Below, one piece after another: positions 29,212-40,400 of a stretch of 64,000 bases of DNA (position 1 is its first letter; each line of letters starts with the position of its first letter). A model generated the notes under the pieces. It saw nothing but the letters and a program-made list of their open reading frames with translations. It was not told the DNA's origin and made no database searches. A program made the translations under genes and the position numbers. The stretch comes from Chryseobacterium tructae (lineage in GTDB: Bacteria > Bacteroidota > Bacteroidia > Flavobacteriales > Weeksellaceae). The stretch is taken from assembly GCF_030409875.1 (NCBI RefSeq), contig NZ_JAUFQR010000001.1:3658001-3722000 (forward strand). The letters run 5' to 3'.

Positions 29212-29988
29212 TTAGAATTTAATTACAGAGTTCATTCTTTCGTTTTCTTCCATTACCAACTCATCGTCAACAAGAATTTTTCCAGAGTGTTCATCAATGA
29301 TGATTTTCTTTCTCTGAGCAATTTCCATTTGCTTTTGTGGTGGAATAGTGAAGAAAGATCCTTTTGGAGCTCCTCTTTCTAATCCTACTACAGCAAGACC
29401 GTTGATAGAGTTTGTTCTGATTCTGTTGTAAGAAGCTAATAATCTCTCGTCAATTTTCCCTGCATATTCTTTAGATTGCTCTAATAAGTATTCTTCTTCC
29501 TTTTGAGTTTCAGAGATCAAACCATCCAATTCTTCTTTCTTGAATTTTAAGTGGTTTTTCAAATCGTCGATCTTTGAAGTTAGTTCACTTAAAGTTTCGT
29601 TTTTGTGAGCAATTTTAGCTCCGAATTCTTTAATTCTCTTTTCAGCAAGTTGGATTTCAAGATCCTGGAATTCGATTTCTTTTCCTAATGCTTCAAACTC
29701 TTTATTGTTTCTTACATTATCCTGCTGAGATTTGTATTTCTCAATTAAAGTTTTTGCATGGTTAATCACTTCATGCTTTGTTTTGATCTGATCATCCTGA
29801 TCTTTAATGTCTGCATGAAATTTTTCAGCTCTCTTTTCAAGACCTTCAATCTCGATTTCAAGATCTTCAACTTCAATTGGCAATTCTCCTCTAGTATTTC
29901 GGATTTCATCCAATCTTGAATCAATGATCTGTAAATCGTATAAAGCTCTTAATTTTTCTTCAACTGAAATATCGTTGGTTTTTGCCAT
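29212..29988 (-). CDS. coiled-coil protein of the C4-type zinc-ribbon family, with the zinc ligands lost
   Basis: A 258-residue protein of a family with an N-terminal coiled-coil hairpin and a C-terminal zinc ribbon. Residues about 10-190 are a long, charged alpha-helical hairpin (EIRNTRGELPIEVEDLEIEI, KYKSQQDNVRNNKEFEALGK). In the C-terminal ribbon the usual CGGC and CEHCGR ligands read APKG and DEHSGK (VGLERGAPKGSFFTIPPQKQ ... IIIDEHSGKILV), so all four cysteines are absent although the surrounding residues are kept. It starts 2 bp after the Nif3-like gene, so the two form an operon. The molecular role is unknown; nucleic-acid or protein contacts are usual guesses. Confidence 0.85.
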   Translation of the reverse strand: MAKTNDISVEEKLRALYDLQIIDSRLDEIRNTRGELPIEVEDLEIEIEGLEKRAEKFHADIKDQDDQIKTKHEVINHAKTLIEKYKSQQDNVRNNKEFEALGKEIEFQDLEIQLAEKRIKEFGAKIAHKNETLSELTSKIDDLKNHLKFKKEELDGLISETQKEEEYLLEQSKEYAGKIDERLLASYNRIRTNSINGLAVVGLERGAPKGSFFTIPPQKQMEIAQRKKIIIDEHSGKILVDDELVMEENERMNSVIKF

Positions 29989-29990
29989 AT

Positions 29991-31088
29991 TTAAATGAAA
30001 TAATTTACTGGGTTTGTTTTTTCAATAGATTTTGAAATTGCAAATGTACTAAATTTTTGTGATAAAATTTCAAATAATTGTTGAGTTACAAATTGTTCTG
30101 ATTCATAATGTCCTATATCACAGATCAACATTTTAGACTCGGCTAAAAAATAGTCATGGTATTTAAGATCTCCGGTAAGATAGGCATCACATTTTTTGGA
30201 AACTGCAGAGCGTATTCCACTGGCTCCAGAGCCTCCCAGAACCCCTACTCTTTTAATTTTTTTGTTATTAAAAGCTGAGTGTTTTATCATTTCGAGACCA
30301 AATTTTTCTTTTACAAATCCCAGGAAATCTTTTTCCTCCATTTCTTCATCCAGATCACCATACATTCCCAAACCAACGTGATGGTTTTTATTATCAAGAC
30401 TGTATATCTGATGAGCTACTTCTTCATAGGGATGTGCATCTTTCATTGCCCCCACAATTTGCCCCTGCTTAAATCCTTCAAAAATCACAGAAATCATATC
30501 TTCATCGGCATTCTCCCGAATGTTCTGCTGCCCTGAAAATGGATTTGAACCTTCAACAGGTCTGAATGTACCGTTTCCATTAACAGTAAAGCTGCATTCA
30601 TCGTAAAACCCTATGCTTCCTGCTCCGGCAGAGAACATTGCTTCTTTTACTTTCTCTGAATAATCTTTAGGTACGAAAACCGTCAGTTGTTTTAAATTAT
30701 TTTCCTTGGGCTGAAGAATTTTCATATTCTTTAATCCCAATTGACTGCATATTCCATGGTTTACCCCAAAGAAATCATTATCAAAGGCAGTATGAATGGC
30801 ATAAATGGCAATTTTATTTTCAATAGCTTTTAAAACGGCTCTTTCCACATAATTTTTCCCGGTTAAAGATTTCAGTCCGGAAAAAATAATAGGATGAAAA
30901 CATACAATCAGGTTACAGTTTCTCTCAATAGCTTCATCTACTACATTTTCCAAGGCATCATGACAAACCAGAATTCCGGATACATTCCGGTCAGGAACTC
31001 CACATAACAACCCTACGTTATCAAAATCTTCTGCCTGCTGCAACGGAATGAGCCTATCTATTTCTGCAATTACTTTTCTTATTGTCAT
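29991..31088 (-). CDS. Nif3-like dinuclear metal centre protein (YqfO type)
   Basis: A 365-residue member of the Nif3/DUF34 family, with two Nif3 halves around a PII-like insert of about 100 residues (LKQLTVFVPKDYSEKVKEAM ... DAHPYEEVAHQIYSL). Metal-site motifs are VCHDALENVVDEAI, CFHPIIFSGLKSLTG, IYAIHTAFDNDFFGVNHGI and GDLKYHDYF plus CDIGHYESE near the C-terminus. Some databases name the family GTP cyclohydrolase 1 type 2, but the true reaction is not settled. It is first in a two-gene operon with the coiled-coil protein, a pairing common in Bacteroidota. The start is ATG at 31088. Confidence 0.92.
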   Translation of the reverse strand: MTIRKVIAEIDRLIPLQQAEDFDNVGLLCGVPDRNVSGILVCHDALENVVDEAIERNCNLIVCFHPIIFSGLKSLTGKNYVERAVLKAIENKIAIYAIHTAFDNDFFGVNHGICSQLGLKNMKILQPKENNLKQLTVFVPKDYSEKVKEAMFSAGAGSIGFYDECSFTVNGNGTFRPVEGSNPFSGQQNIRENADEDMISVIFEGFKQGQIVGAMKDAHPYEEVAHQIYSLDNKNHHVGLGMYGDLDEEMEEKDFLGFVKEKFGLEMIKHSAFNNKKIKRVGVLGGSGASGIRSAVSKKCDAYLTGDLKYHDYFLAESKMLICDIGHYESEQFVTQQLFEILSQKFSTFAISKSIEKTNPVNYFI

Positions 31089-31150
31089 TTTATTCTGTAT
31101 GTTTGCTACGAAAATAACGATAATTTGTTAATTTAAAAAAACATTCAAAA

Positions 31151-31978
31151 ATGGAAAGAGAGCACAATCTTGTTCCTGAAGATTCTTTATGGAAAAGATA
31201 CCTTTACAGGATCATTTATCGCTCTGATACAAGGCTCGGAAAACTCTTCGACATTATATTATTATCTTTAATTCTTGTAAGTACTGCCATTATTATGATG
31301 GAAAGTGTACCTCAGCTGGATAGAAGATTCCATTATACATTTCTGATTCTTGAATGGATTATTTCTATTTTTTTCACGGCAGAATATTCTATGAGAATTG
31401 CAGTGCTAAAAAATAAAAAGCACTATATATTCAGTTTCTTCGGAATCATAGATTTCCTTGCTCTGGTTCCATTTTATCTTAGTTTTTTCTTTCCGATCAC
31501 CAAGTATTTTCTGATCTTCAGAATGCTGAGAATGCTGAGAATCTTCAGGATTTTCAATTTATTGGACTTCATGAATGATGGCTATCTTATTGTAAGAGCT
31601 TTAAAAAACAGTTCAAGAAAAATTTATATATTCCTTCTGTTTCTGATTATATTTTCAGTGATTGTAGGCTCGCTGATGTTTATGGTGGAAGGTGGCCGAC
31701 AAGGGTTTGAAACGATTCCTCAATCTATTTACTGGGCTGTAGTCACTGTAACTACCGTGGGATACGGAGATGTCTCCCCTATTACTCCTTTAGGAAAGTT
31801 TTTTGCCGTTGTCCTAATGCTTGCCGGTTATTCCATTATTGCTGTTCCTACCGGAATTGTAACGGCTGAAATGCGAAACAAAAGACAAAATCTAGAAAAG
31901 GTATGTGACCGTTGTGGCAATGAGGACATTGATGATGATGCAAGGTATTGCAAACAATGTGGCAAGAAATTAGCTTGA
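31151..31978 (+). CDS. voltage-gated-type potassium channel (ion transporter family) with C-terminal zinc ribbon
   Basis: A 275-residue six-helix channel. The S4-like helix FRMLRMLRIFRIFNLLDFM has regularly spaced arginines. The pore motif TVTTVGYGDVSP carries the K+ selectivity filter GYGD. The pore is followed by the inner helix (AVVLMLAGYSIIAVPTGIVT). After the last helix comes a cytoplasmic tail with two Cys pairs (CDRCGNEDIDDDARYCKQCG), a likely zinc ribbon. That tail is known in other Bacteroidota members of the family. It is followed by a small membrane ORF and a shared terminator, which suggests a two-gene transcript. Gating properties are inferred only. Confidence 0.93.
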   Translation: MEREHNLVPEDSLWKRYLYRIIYRSDTRLGKLFDIILLSLILVSTAIIMMESVPQLDRRFHYTFLILEWIISIFFTAEYSMRIAVLKNKKHYIFSFFGIIDFLALVPFYLSFFFPITKYFLIFRMLRMLRIFRIFNLLDFMNDGYLIVRALKNSSRKIYIFLLFLIIFSVIVGSLMFMVEGGRQGFETIPQSIYWAVVTVTTVGYGDVSPITPLGKFFAVVLMLAGYSIIAVPTGIVTAEMRNKRQNLEKVCDRCGNEDIDDDARYCKQCGKKLA

Positions 31979-32021
31979 TATCTGGTATTAGTTAAATCTA
32001 TTCACCAAATACCACAAAATC

Positions 32022-32180
32022 ATGGAACCAAAAAAGAAAAACAAACCGAATAGCTTAGTAATCATTCTTTTTGCATTAATCGCACTGATGATTATAATTT
32101 ACTTTATTCTCGTCATGTTCTTTCCAACTGTTTTCGACCTTATGAATACGGGAGATATACAACCAGTACCAGACAAATAA
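32022..32180 (+). CDS. small single-helix membrane protein (52 residues)
   Basis: A short ORF that starts 43 bp after the channel gene. It begins MEPKKKNKPNSLV, has one strong hydrophobic helix (IILFALIALMIIIYFILVMF) and ends FFPTVFDLMNTGDIQPVPDK. A basic N-terminus before the helix predicts an inside N-terminus. It ends 22 bp before the terminator that also serves the channel gene. The clean hydrophobic and charge pattern and the position support a real gene. It may be a companion of the channel, but no function is known. Confidence 0.62.
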   Translation: MEPKKKNKPNSLVIILFALIALMIIIYFILVMFFPTVFDLMNTGDIQPVPDK

Positions 32181-32202
32181 TACGTAATAGATCAATTACA
32201 AT

Positions 32203-32238
32203 AAAAAAGATGAGCAAAATATTTCGCTCATCTTTTTT
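32203..32238. terminator. bidirectional intrinsic terminator between channel operon and T9SS gene
   Basis: AAAAAAGATGAGC at 32203-32215 pairs perfectly with GCTCATCTTTTTT at 32226-32238. The A/T arms serve both directions between convergent genes. Confidence 0.88.
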
Positions 32239-32282
32239 TAATCAAAAGGCATTCGTTATTGGGTTGAATGCTTTATAAACTT

Positions 32283-35080
32283 TTATTTCTTTATGGTTTT
32301 AATTGTTTGTGTAGTACCATCTTTCCTATTTAAGACTACCAGATACATTCCTTGTTTCAAGTCTCCTAAGTGAAGAACAGAAGAAGGTTTTTCAATTGTT
32401 TTCACCAATCTTCCGGAAAGATCCAATATGAAGACTGATCTCACCTGATCTACTTTTGAAATATTCAGAATCTCAGCGAATGGATTTGGATACAGCTTGA
32501 CTTCGTTCTTGGTCTTAGTTATTTCAGAAGTTCCCAGCGTTTCTTTATTAATAGCGATAGTAAATGTTCCCTCTAGATAATCTTCTTCGTCATCGTAATG
32601 TCCTATATTAACGTAGTATACTGTCCCTGCCACTGTTGGAAGAGACATTGTTTCCGTTTCACCCGTTCCTTCATTATCTACAGTATTTACACAAGTTAAA
32701 CTCCCACATGTTCCGTTATACACTCCTATCTGAGGATCAAAATTGCTTTCGGAAGGCATTGAAACAGTAATATCATAAACAGTTCCATCTCCAGTGAAAG
32801 TAAACCACGTCCCATCATTCATCCCATTAGAACACATATTAATAAATCCGCCATTATTGGTAGCTCCTGCGGCATCAGATTGAGTATATGTATAAGGAAA
32901 TACTGATGCTACCAAAGCGCCGGAGCAATCATCATTTGCAGGTGGTGGTGGAATTGTTCCTACACAAATATCAAAACTTTGCGCTGCACCAGACCCTCCA
33001 GCAGTATACACTCTTATATAATAAGTCTGTCCTGTGGTAAGACCTGAAATGACCTTCATATCGTCATAATCTGAACATTCAACACTGGTCAGACTGCTAC
33101 AATCACCATTGAGAACCTGAAATAAAAGAGAGTAACTAGATACAGTTCCTATAGACACCATATTACTTAACGAAACGATATGGCTACTTGAAGTTGCAGT
33201 AAACTTAAACCATACATCATCATCCGCTTCCCCATCACAAGGATCAACAGTTAGGTTTGAATCAGTTGCTCCAAGGGTGTGTCCAGATGTTTTATTTCCA
33301 CAATTCATATCAGGATTCACTGTTAAAGAAACTGCCGCAGTACATTCATCGTTTAAAGGCGGCGGAGGTAATGTTCCAATACAGATATTGAAACTTTGAG
33401 CCGAGCCAGATCCTCCATAACTGTATACTCTTACATAATAGGTATTTCCTACAGTAAGCCCATCTATGATTCCATAATCAGGATCTGAACAAAAACACTG
33501 GTTAAACTATTACAATCTCCGCTTAAAACCTGAAAATAGATATCTGAACTGGTTCCCGTTCCGGCAGGTTGTACATTTTTGAGTGAAACAATATGAGATG
33601 AATGTGTTGCTGTAAATTTATACCATACATCATCATCAGGATCACCATAACAAGGATCCGGTGCTATCCCTGAATCGGTTGCAGAAAGTGTTGTTCCTGC
33701 CGTAGTAGATCCACAACTCATATCCGGATTTACAGCCAGAGTAACTGCAGCTGAACAATCATCATTAGATGGTGGTGGTGGCAGTGTACCAATACATATA
33801 TTAAAGCTTTGTGCAGATGCAGCTCCTTCAGCATAACTAAAAACTCGTACATAATAAGTATCTCCGGGGTTAAGCCCATCAACAGTTCCTGTATTAGGAT
33901 CTGAACATAAAATACTATTCATATTTCCACAACTTCCACTAAGAACCTGAAAATAAGTATCGATATCTGAATTGGATCCAACGGAAGTAATATTTTTAAG
34001 AGAAATTATATGGTTGGAAGCTGTAGCAGTAAATTTATACCATACATCGTCATCAGGATTACCATAACAAGGATCTGATGCCAATCCGGAATCTGTTGCA
34101 GAAAGCGTAGTTCCTGCTGTAACGACATCACAATTAAGATTTGGATTTACAGTCAATGTAATAGCACCACTACATTCATCATTAGCCGGCGGTGGCGGGA
34201 TTGTTTTAAATTTTATAATAGAACAATCTGAAGATTCACCTCCTGTTCCCACTGAAACTACTCTAAGATAATAAGTTGTATTAGCAGAAAGCGGAGAAGA
34301 AGGGGTAAAACTTGCAGTGGTTACAGTTTGCTGATTCACAACATCTGTTCCGCCCGGTGTAGTCCCTATAGAAACTTTATAGCTTGTAGCTCCTGATGAC
34401 ATTGCCCACGTGATTGCAGGAGACTGTGGTATAAGAGTGGCATTATTTACCGGATACATCACAGAGGCACATGTAGGTATTGGACTTGGACTAAGCCCTG
34501 CTATGCTGGTAACCGCTCTGTATTCTTGCAAGATTCCTTCGGGAGGGCTTGAGGGATCGGGATCATTGCCATCTGTTCTATATAAAATAGATCTGTTTTG
34601 AGCATTTGGAAGGTTATATACAGTAAATGTATTATTATCAAAATCATAACCCGAAGTATTTTCATCTACTGCAATCACCAGATTCTGGACATTATCATAG
34701 GCAAAGGGAGTAGAAAACATAATCTCTATTACTCCATTTGTATTGGTAACGGTTCCTGAAAAAACTTCTGTAAGATCTGCAACAGAAGTCCAATCACCTC
34801 CTGAGGAAAAGTTTGTCTTAGAAGTATGTCCGAGATAAACTACCCATGCTGAGGAATCTTCGAAGCTTGCAGAAGGATTTGCATAGAACTTTAGTCCTGT
34901 AATATTACCTGCAGCACTTGCGTTAATTTCCTGCTTAGTAAAAATTTGTTGAGAATAGGAATAGTTATAATTCGTGTTGATCGGAACATTTCCAACCGCT
35001 GTGCTCCCTTCCCCTAGGGTTATCTGAGCATTTAAAATTAGGCTTACCATCAGTAAGCACCAGAGTAAGATTCTTTTCAT
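32283..35080 (-). pseudogene. T9SS-secreted multidomain protein with type-A sorting domain, one frameshift (paralogue 1)
   Basis: About 932 residues when repaired. Signal peptide (KRILLWCLLMVSLILNAQ), an N-terminal beta domain (SYSQQIFTKQEINASAAGNI, SAWVVYLGHTSKTNF), a fibronectin-III-like module (ATSYKVSIGTTPGGTDVVNQ, SANTTYYLRVVS), then at least three modules starting NDECSGA or NDDCSAA (DPCYGNPDDDVWYKFTATAS, YYVRVFSYAEG, AQSFNICIGTLPPPP). The final domain is the type-A T9SS sorting signal (LYPNPFAEILNISK, GMYLVVLNRKDGTTQTIKTI). The frame breaks at the A-run at 33491-33495; one more base gives SVFCSDPDYGIIDG and joins both halves. As read, the secreted sorting domain would be lost. Confidence 0.85.
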
Positions 35081-35328
35081 ATATATATATTATTTTGGGT
35101 GTTGAATTCAATTAGAAAATTAGTAATAATTCAAACAAAACATTAAAAACCAGTCATACAACAAGCAAAAAAACATCAAATAATTATTTTTATATCATAA
35201 TTAAACTCATTTATTGATTATTTTACACATTTAACCTAAAATTAGAATAAAATTTAAAGCCACTTATCATTCCAAGACCATCTATCTTTAGATAAAATCT
35301 AATATTTATACAAACTATAATTACAAAA

Positions 35329-35360
35329 AAAAAGACGAATCTAAAATGATTCGTCTTTTT
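35329..35360 (-). terminator. intrinsic terminator of T9SS paralogue 2
   Basis: AAAAAGACGAATC at 35329-35341 pairs perfectly with GATTCGTCTTTTT at 35348-35360 around TAAAAT, with a longer A-run upstream that becomes a T-run on the minus strand. It lies 11 bp past the stop at 35372. Confidence 0.88.
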
Positions 35361-35371
35361 CAATAGTTTAA

Positions 35372-37338
35372 TTATTTTTTAATTGCTTTAACGGTCTGTT
35401 TAGATCCATCCTTCATATTTAACACAATGACGTATACGCCTTGTTTCAAATCTCCTAAATGAAGCTCCATAGAAGGATTTTCGATAGTTCTCACCAATTT
35501 ACCTGAAACATCCAGAACAGAAACTGATTTTACCTGATCTGCCTTTGCAATATTCAGTACTTCGGCAAACGGATTTGGATATACCTTAATTTCATTCTTA
35601 TCCTTAGAGGATACTTCAGAAGTTCCAAGACTTTCCTTATTAATTGTGATGGTAAATGTACCTTCCATTTGATCTGCATAGTTACTATAATGCCCTACAT
35701 TTACATAATACACAGTTCCTGCTACAGTAGGTACGGAAGCTGTTTCTGTACCGCCGGCAGTTCCATTATCAGCAGTTACCTCACAGCTCAGGCCACCACA
35801 TACACCACTATATACCCCTATTTGAGGATCAAAAGTACTTCCTGCCGGCATTGAAACTTTAATGTCATAAACAGTACCATCACCTGTAAAGGTAAACCAT
35901 GTACCGTCATTCATCTTGTCTGGGCAGGTTTCAACGATTCCGTCATTATTGGTAGCTCCTGCAGCGTCAGATTGTGTATACGCATAAGGGAATGTTGAAA
36001 CAGTTAAAGCTCCAGAACAAGCATCATTTACAGGAGGTGGAGGAAGTGTTCCTACACAAATATCAAAGCTTTGAGCTTCTCCTGCTCCACCGTCCGTATA
36101 CATTCTTAAGTAATAGGTCTCCCCTACAGTAAGCCCAGAAATAATTTTCATATCATCATAATCTGAACATTCAACACTTGCCAAACTGGCACAATCCCCG
36201 TTTAATAGCTGAAACATAAGCGAATAGCTATATTCTGATCCGATAGAAACATTGTTACTAAACGAAATGGCATGAGTATCTGAAGTAGCAGTAAATTTAT
36301 ACCATACATCATCATCTGCCTCTCCATAACAAGGATCTATAGATAGATTTGAAGGAGTTGCTCCAAAAGTATGTCCAGATGTTTTATTTCCACAATTCAT
36401 ATCCGGATTTACTGTTAATGTAATCGCTGTAGTACACTCATCATTCGAAGCAGCTGAAACTTCGGTGCTGAATTTTGTTTCTGAACAACCTGAAGATTCT
36501 CCTCCCGCTCCCACAGCTACAATTCTTACATAATAATTGGTATCAGAAGTAAGAGGAGCTGATGGTGTAAAACTTGTAGTACTTACAGATTGCTGATTCA
36601 CAATATTTGAACCGCCAGGGGTAGTTCCTATAGATATTTTATAGCTTGTTGCTCCAGGTGATGGATACCAGCTTATTTCTGAAGATAATGGTACCATAAT
36701 CGCATTATTTGCCGGAGACATTAGAGAGGTACACGCTGGCGTTGTATTAGGAGTTAATCCGGTAAAAGTGATCACAGATCTATAATCAAGCAAACTTCCA
36801 TAGTCAGGAGTTGAAGGATCAATATCTTCAAAGCTACTTATCGTACTAATTGTGGTTTTAGTCGCATTATTAAGCTGATGTACATAAAATACTCTATCAT
36901 CATCATATTCCGAATTATTTTCATCAACTGCAACGACAAGATTCTGTGTATTATTATAAGGAAAAGGAGTAGCAAAGGTAAGTTCTACCATTCCGTTTAC
37001 ATTACTCACGGTACCAGCATATACTTCTGTAAGATCCGAAACAGGAACCCAATCATTATCATCTGCAAATTCAGTTTTAGAAGTATGTCCCAGATAAACA
37101 ACCCAATCTGATGAGTTCGTTATATCTCCTGCCGGATCCAGGTAAAATGTAAGACCTGTAATATTGCCTGCAGCATTCGTATTGATTTCTTGTTTCTTAA
37201 AGATTTGTTGAGAGTAGGAATACTCCCAATAGCTGTCAACCGGAACTTTCCCGACAGTAGTGCTTCCCTGTCCTAAGTAATTTGAGCACTTAAAATCACG
37301 CTCATCATCGACAAGCACATAAGTAAGATTTTCTTCAT
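35372..37338 (-). pseudogene. T9SS-secreted multidomain protein with type-A sorting domain, frameshifted at the signal peptide (paralogue 2)
   Basis: About 655 residues when repaired. The natural start is ATG at 37338 (KKILLMCLSMMSVILSAQIT, a signal peptide like that of paralogue 1). One T is missing from the coding strand at 37275-37276, so as read the signal peptide ends at a TAG after AQIT. Restored, it continues LGQGSTTVGKVPVDSYWEYS. Downstream are the same modules as paralogue 1: SYSQQIFKKQEINTNAAGNI, GATSYKISIGTTPGGSNIVN, NDECTTAITLTVNPDMNCG, DPCYGEADDDVWYKFTATSD, and the type-A sorting domain VYPNPFAEVLNIAK ... QTVKAIKK. The neighbours are strongly similar, so recombination is possible. 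Confidence 0.85.
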
Positions 37339-37414
37339 ATACAATTTTTTTAAGGTGTTAATACATTTGCCAAATTAATAATAATTTTAACACAACATTA
37401 AAAAAATATTAAAA

Positions 37415-37442
37415 AAAGCAGTAACTATTAAGTTACTGCTTT
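37415..37442 (-). terminator. intrinsic terminator of T9SS paralogue 3
   Basis: AAAGCAGTAACT at 37415-37426 pairs perfectly with AGTTACTGCTTT at 37431-37442 around ATTA, with a further A-run upstream. It lies 21 bp past the stop at 37464. Confidence 0.87.
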
Positions 37443-37463
37443 AAATTATTATATTAATCGGTT

Positions 37464-40400
37464 TTACCTCTTAATAACTTTAATAGTTTGTTTCGATCCA
37501 TCTTTCATATGAAGTACCACCAGATACATCCCTTGTTTAAGGTCTGATAACTGAAGGACTGAAGAAGGAGTTTCAATAGTTTTCAATACTCTACCTGACA
37601 CATCTATGATCTGAACAACTTTTACTTTAGAAACATCTGTAATATTCAGAGTATCAGAGAATGGGTTAGGATAAACTTTGATTTCATTCTTAACCGTTGC
37701 TACTTCAGAAGTAGAAAGGTTTCCAGCCTGATACACAAAGTCATCAATCAATACACTATTAGAAGGAACTCCCGTATGTCTTAATACCAGTTTATTAACC
37801 CCAGCAGGAACTCCTGTAATATTTAAAGAATAATTATCAATGACAGAAGTACTTGATGCAGTATAGGTATCCAATACTACAAATGTAGAAGTATCTGTAG
37901 GGTTCGTTAAATACCCAATCTGAACAACTCCACCAGCAGTAAGATTAGCTCTTCCTTTAAAGCTGAGTGTTGCATTGTTAGAATCCAACCCTACAAGCTC
38001 AGGCGTTGAGACCATAGCTATACTTGTATTACTACTGCTATAAATATATAGAGCATTAGGAGCACTTGCAACAGTTGTTGAATAAGCATATACTTTCACA
38101 TTAGAAACAGCATTTCCTATGCTAGTCCAGCATGTAGGAAGAGCATCAACAGGAATTGTATCAAAGTTTGAGAATACACTTGTAATGGAGCACATGCTGT
38201 AGCAAATGTTGCTGCCTGTGACCAAATACTCTTATTGGTAGCACTGCATGCTGAGCGAACCCATACATAATAAGCGGTACCAGGGCTAAGACCATTTAAA
38301 ACAGTACTTGTAGTAGTACTTGTTCCTGATATAGCGACATTAGCAGTAGGCACTGTATTATTGGTAGAATAATAGTACTCATATCCATTAGCAGGTAATG
38401 AAGCAGGAGCATTCCAAGATAGATCAGAGGTAGTACCAGTAACATTTGCAACCACTGGAGAATCTGGTTCCATACATGTTGGTGTAGGTTCTACGATGAA
38501 ATCATCAAGATGGAAATAAATATCAGGCGAAGTAGAACTTGTAGTGGCTACAAAAGCCACTTTAATAGTACCAGAATATGCTGAAAGATCAATAGTTTCT
38601 GTTTGACCTATATTAGAATAGGTTCCGGCACCTGTATACGTTTTTATAGCATTAGTATTGCTCCAGGTAGTTCCTCCATCTGTAGAAATAATTACTCTAA
38701 CCTGGTGTGTTCCTAATGTCGACTGAGCTGTGGTACCTGAATAACTTGTAACAGCCATTCTATATCTAATTCTGTTAGCTCCAGGAGTTGCTCCAAGATT
38801 GATTGGTTGAGAAATTAACCAATCACCAGTACTTGTTCCGTATAAATTTAATTTTACGGCCGTATTAGTGCCTGTATTAGCAAAACCTGGTGCAGCTGTC
38901 CATTTACTGCTTCCATATGTTAAAGTAGAATTAGCAGTCACATCCCCTTTAGCAGTAGACCAGCATGTTGGAGTCAATGTACTGAACCCTTGTGAAATAG
39001 TTGGTATATTTTCAGCGCCGCAAACCGTTGTAAAGTTACGCTCAGTACATGAAGCAGAAGTACTTGTCGGGGTATAGGCGTTTACTGTATAATAATATTT
39101 TGTAGTATAATTAAGTGCAGCAGAAAGGGTATATGAGGTAATATTTCCAACATCCACATTATTCATCACGTCAGTTCCACCAGCTGTTGTTCCGATAGAT
39201 ACCTTATACCCTGTTGCATCCGTTACAGCAGTCCATGTGATGGTTGGTGTAAGAGAGACTCCTGATGCCCCTGATGCAGGTAACGTCACTGAAGGACAAC
39301 CAATATTTTTTGTAGTAAATGATACTTCTGTACATCCACTTGCTGTTCCGGTACTGTTTGCAGGCAATATGGTTGCGTAATAAGTCGTACCATATAATAA
39401 CTGGCTAGCTGCAGGGATAGTATAAGTAAGTACATTTCCAACATCTACCCCAGCGATCACATTGGATCCACCTGGTGTAGTTCCCACCTTTAACTTATAT
39501 GATGCTGCATTAGGCGAAGCATCCCATTTAAAACTTGGAGTAACTGCTACTCCTGTTGATGCATTGGCAGGAGCCGTAATAGGAGAACAATCAGGAACAA
39601 CTGCCACAGCAGAAACTTTAATATTATCCACATAGATATCATCACTTCCGTTATCTCCTTTCGCTAAAAACCTTATGATAGCATTAGGGCTGGAAGATGC
39701 TAAATTCACATAGTTTGTGACCCATGGTGCCGTTGATGAAGTAACTCCAAATGGCGCCCCAATATCGGTAAAGGTCGTTCCATTATCTGTTGAAATTTGT
39801 ATTTTCAAAACATCTGTTCCGGATGGATTTGCATAGTCAAAACTTAGAATCCTATCTCCTGAACCCGACGATAGATTAATATACAAGTCCATATACCCTG
39901 AAGCATATTGACCGTTATAAGAATGGAATCTTGCCGTAGGAGCTACTGCAGATCCTCCAATTGCTACAGACCCACTGGTACTCGTCCATCCTGAAGTAGA
40001 TGTAAATCCACTGCTTGAAATATCACTTTGCCTCCAGGAATTATCACCTCTTGACGGCCATGTTCTCCAATAATTAGCATTAGGCAAATCTAAGGTAGAA
40101 TTACCATTTTCCCATGTACTGAAAGTTTCAGTAAAAGGCAAAGTGGCAAAGGTATTAGGCGCAGATTGCCATGTTCCCGGAGTAAAAGTAAGGGTTAATC
40201 CTGAAGCAGGAACCGTTGTTCCATTACTCGTCCCTAAAGTTAAGCTGGAAGTAATGGAAGTGCCCACAGCGGGTGTCGCCCAATTTGTTCCGGTAAAATT
40301 ATTAATATCTGACCCTTCAGATCCTCTTATCCCTACCTGTCCAGAAAGTGTAGAACTTCCGGAAACACAGTTCCCATAGACGATAGCTACCGCTCCTGTG

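Noticed and set aside
29991..31088. Calling the Nif3-like protein a GTP cyclohydrolase
   Set aside because: That database name comes from a weak transfer; the family reaction is unsettled, so only the family name is used.
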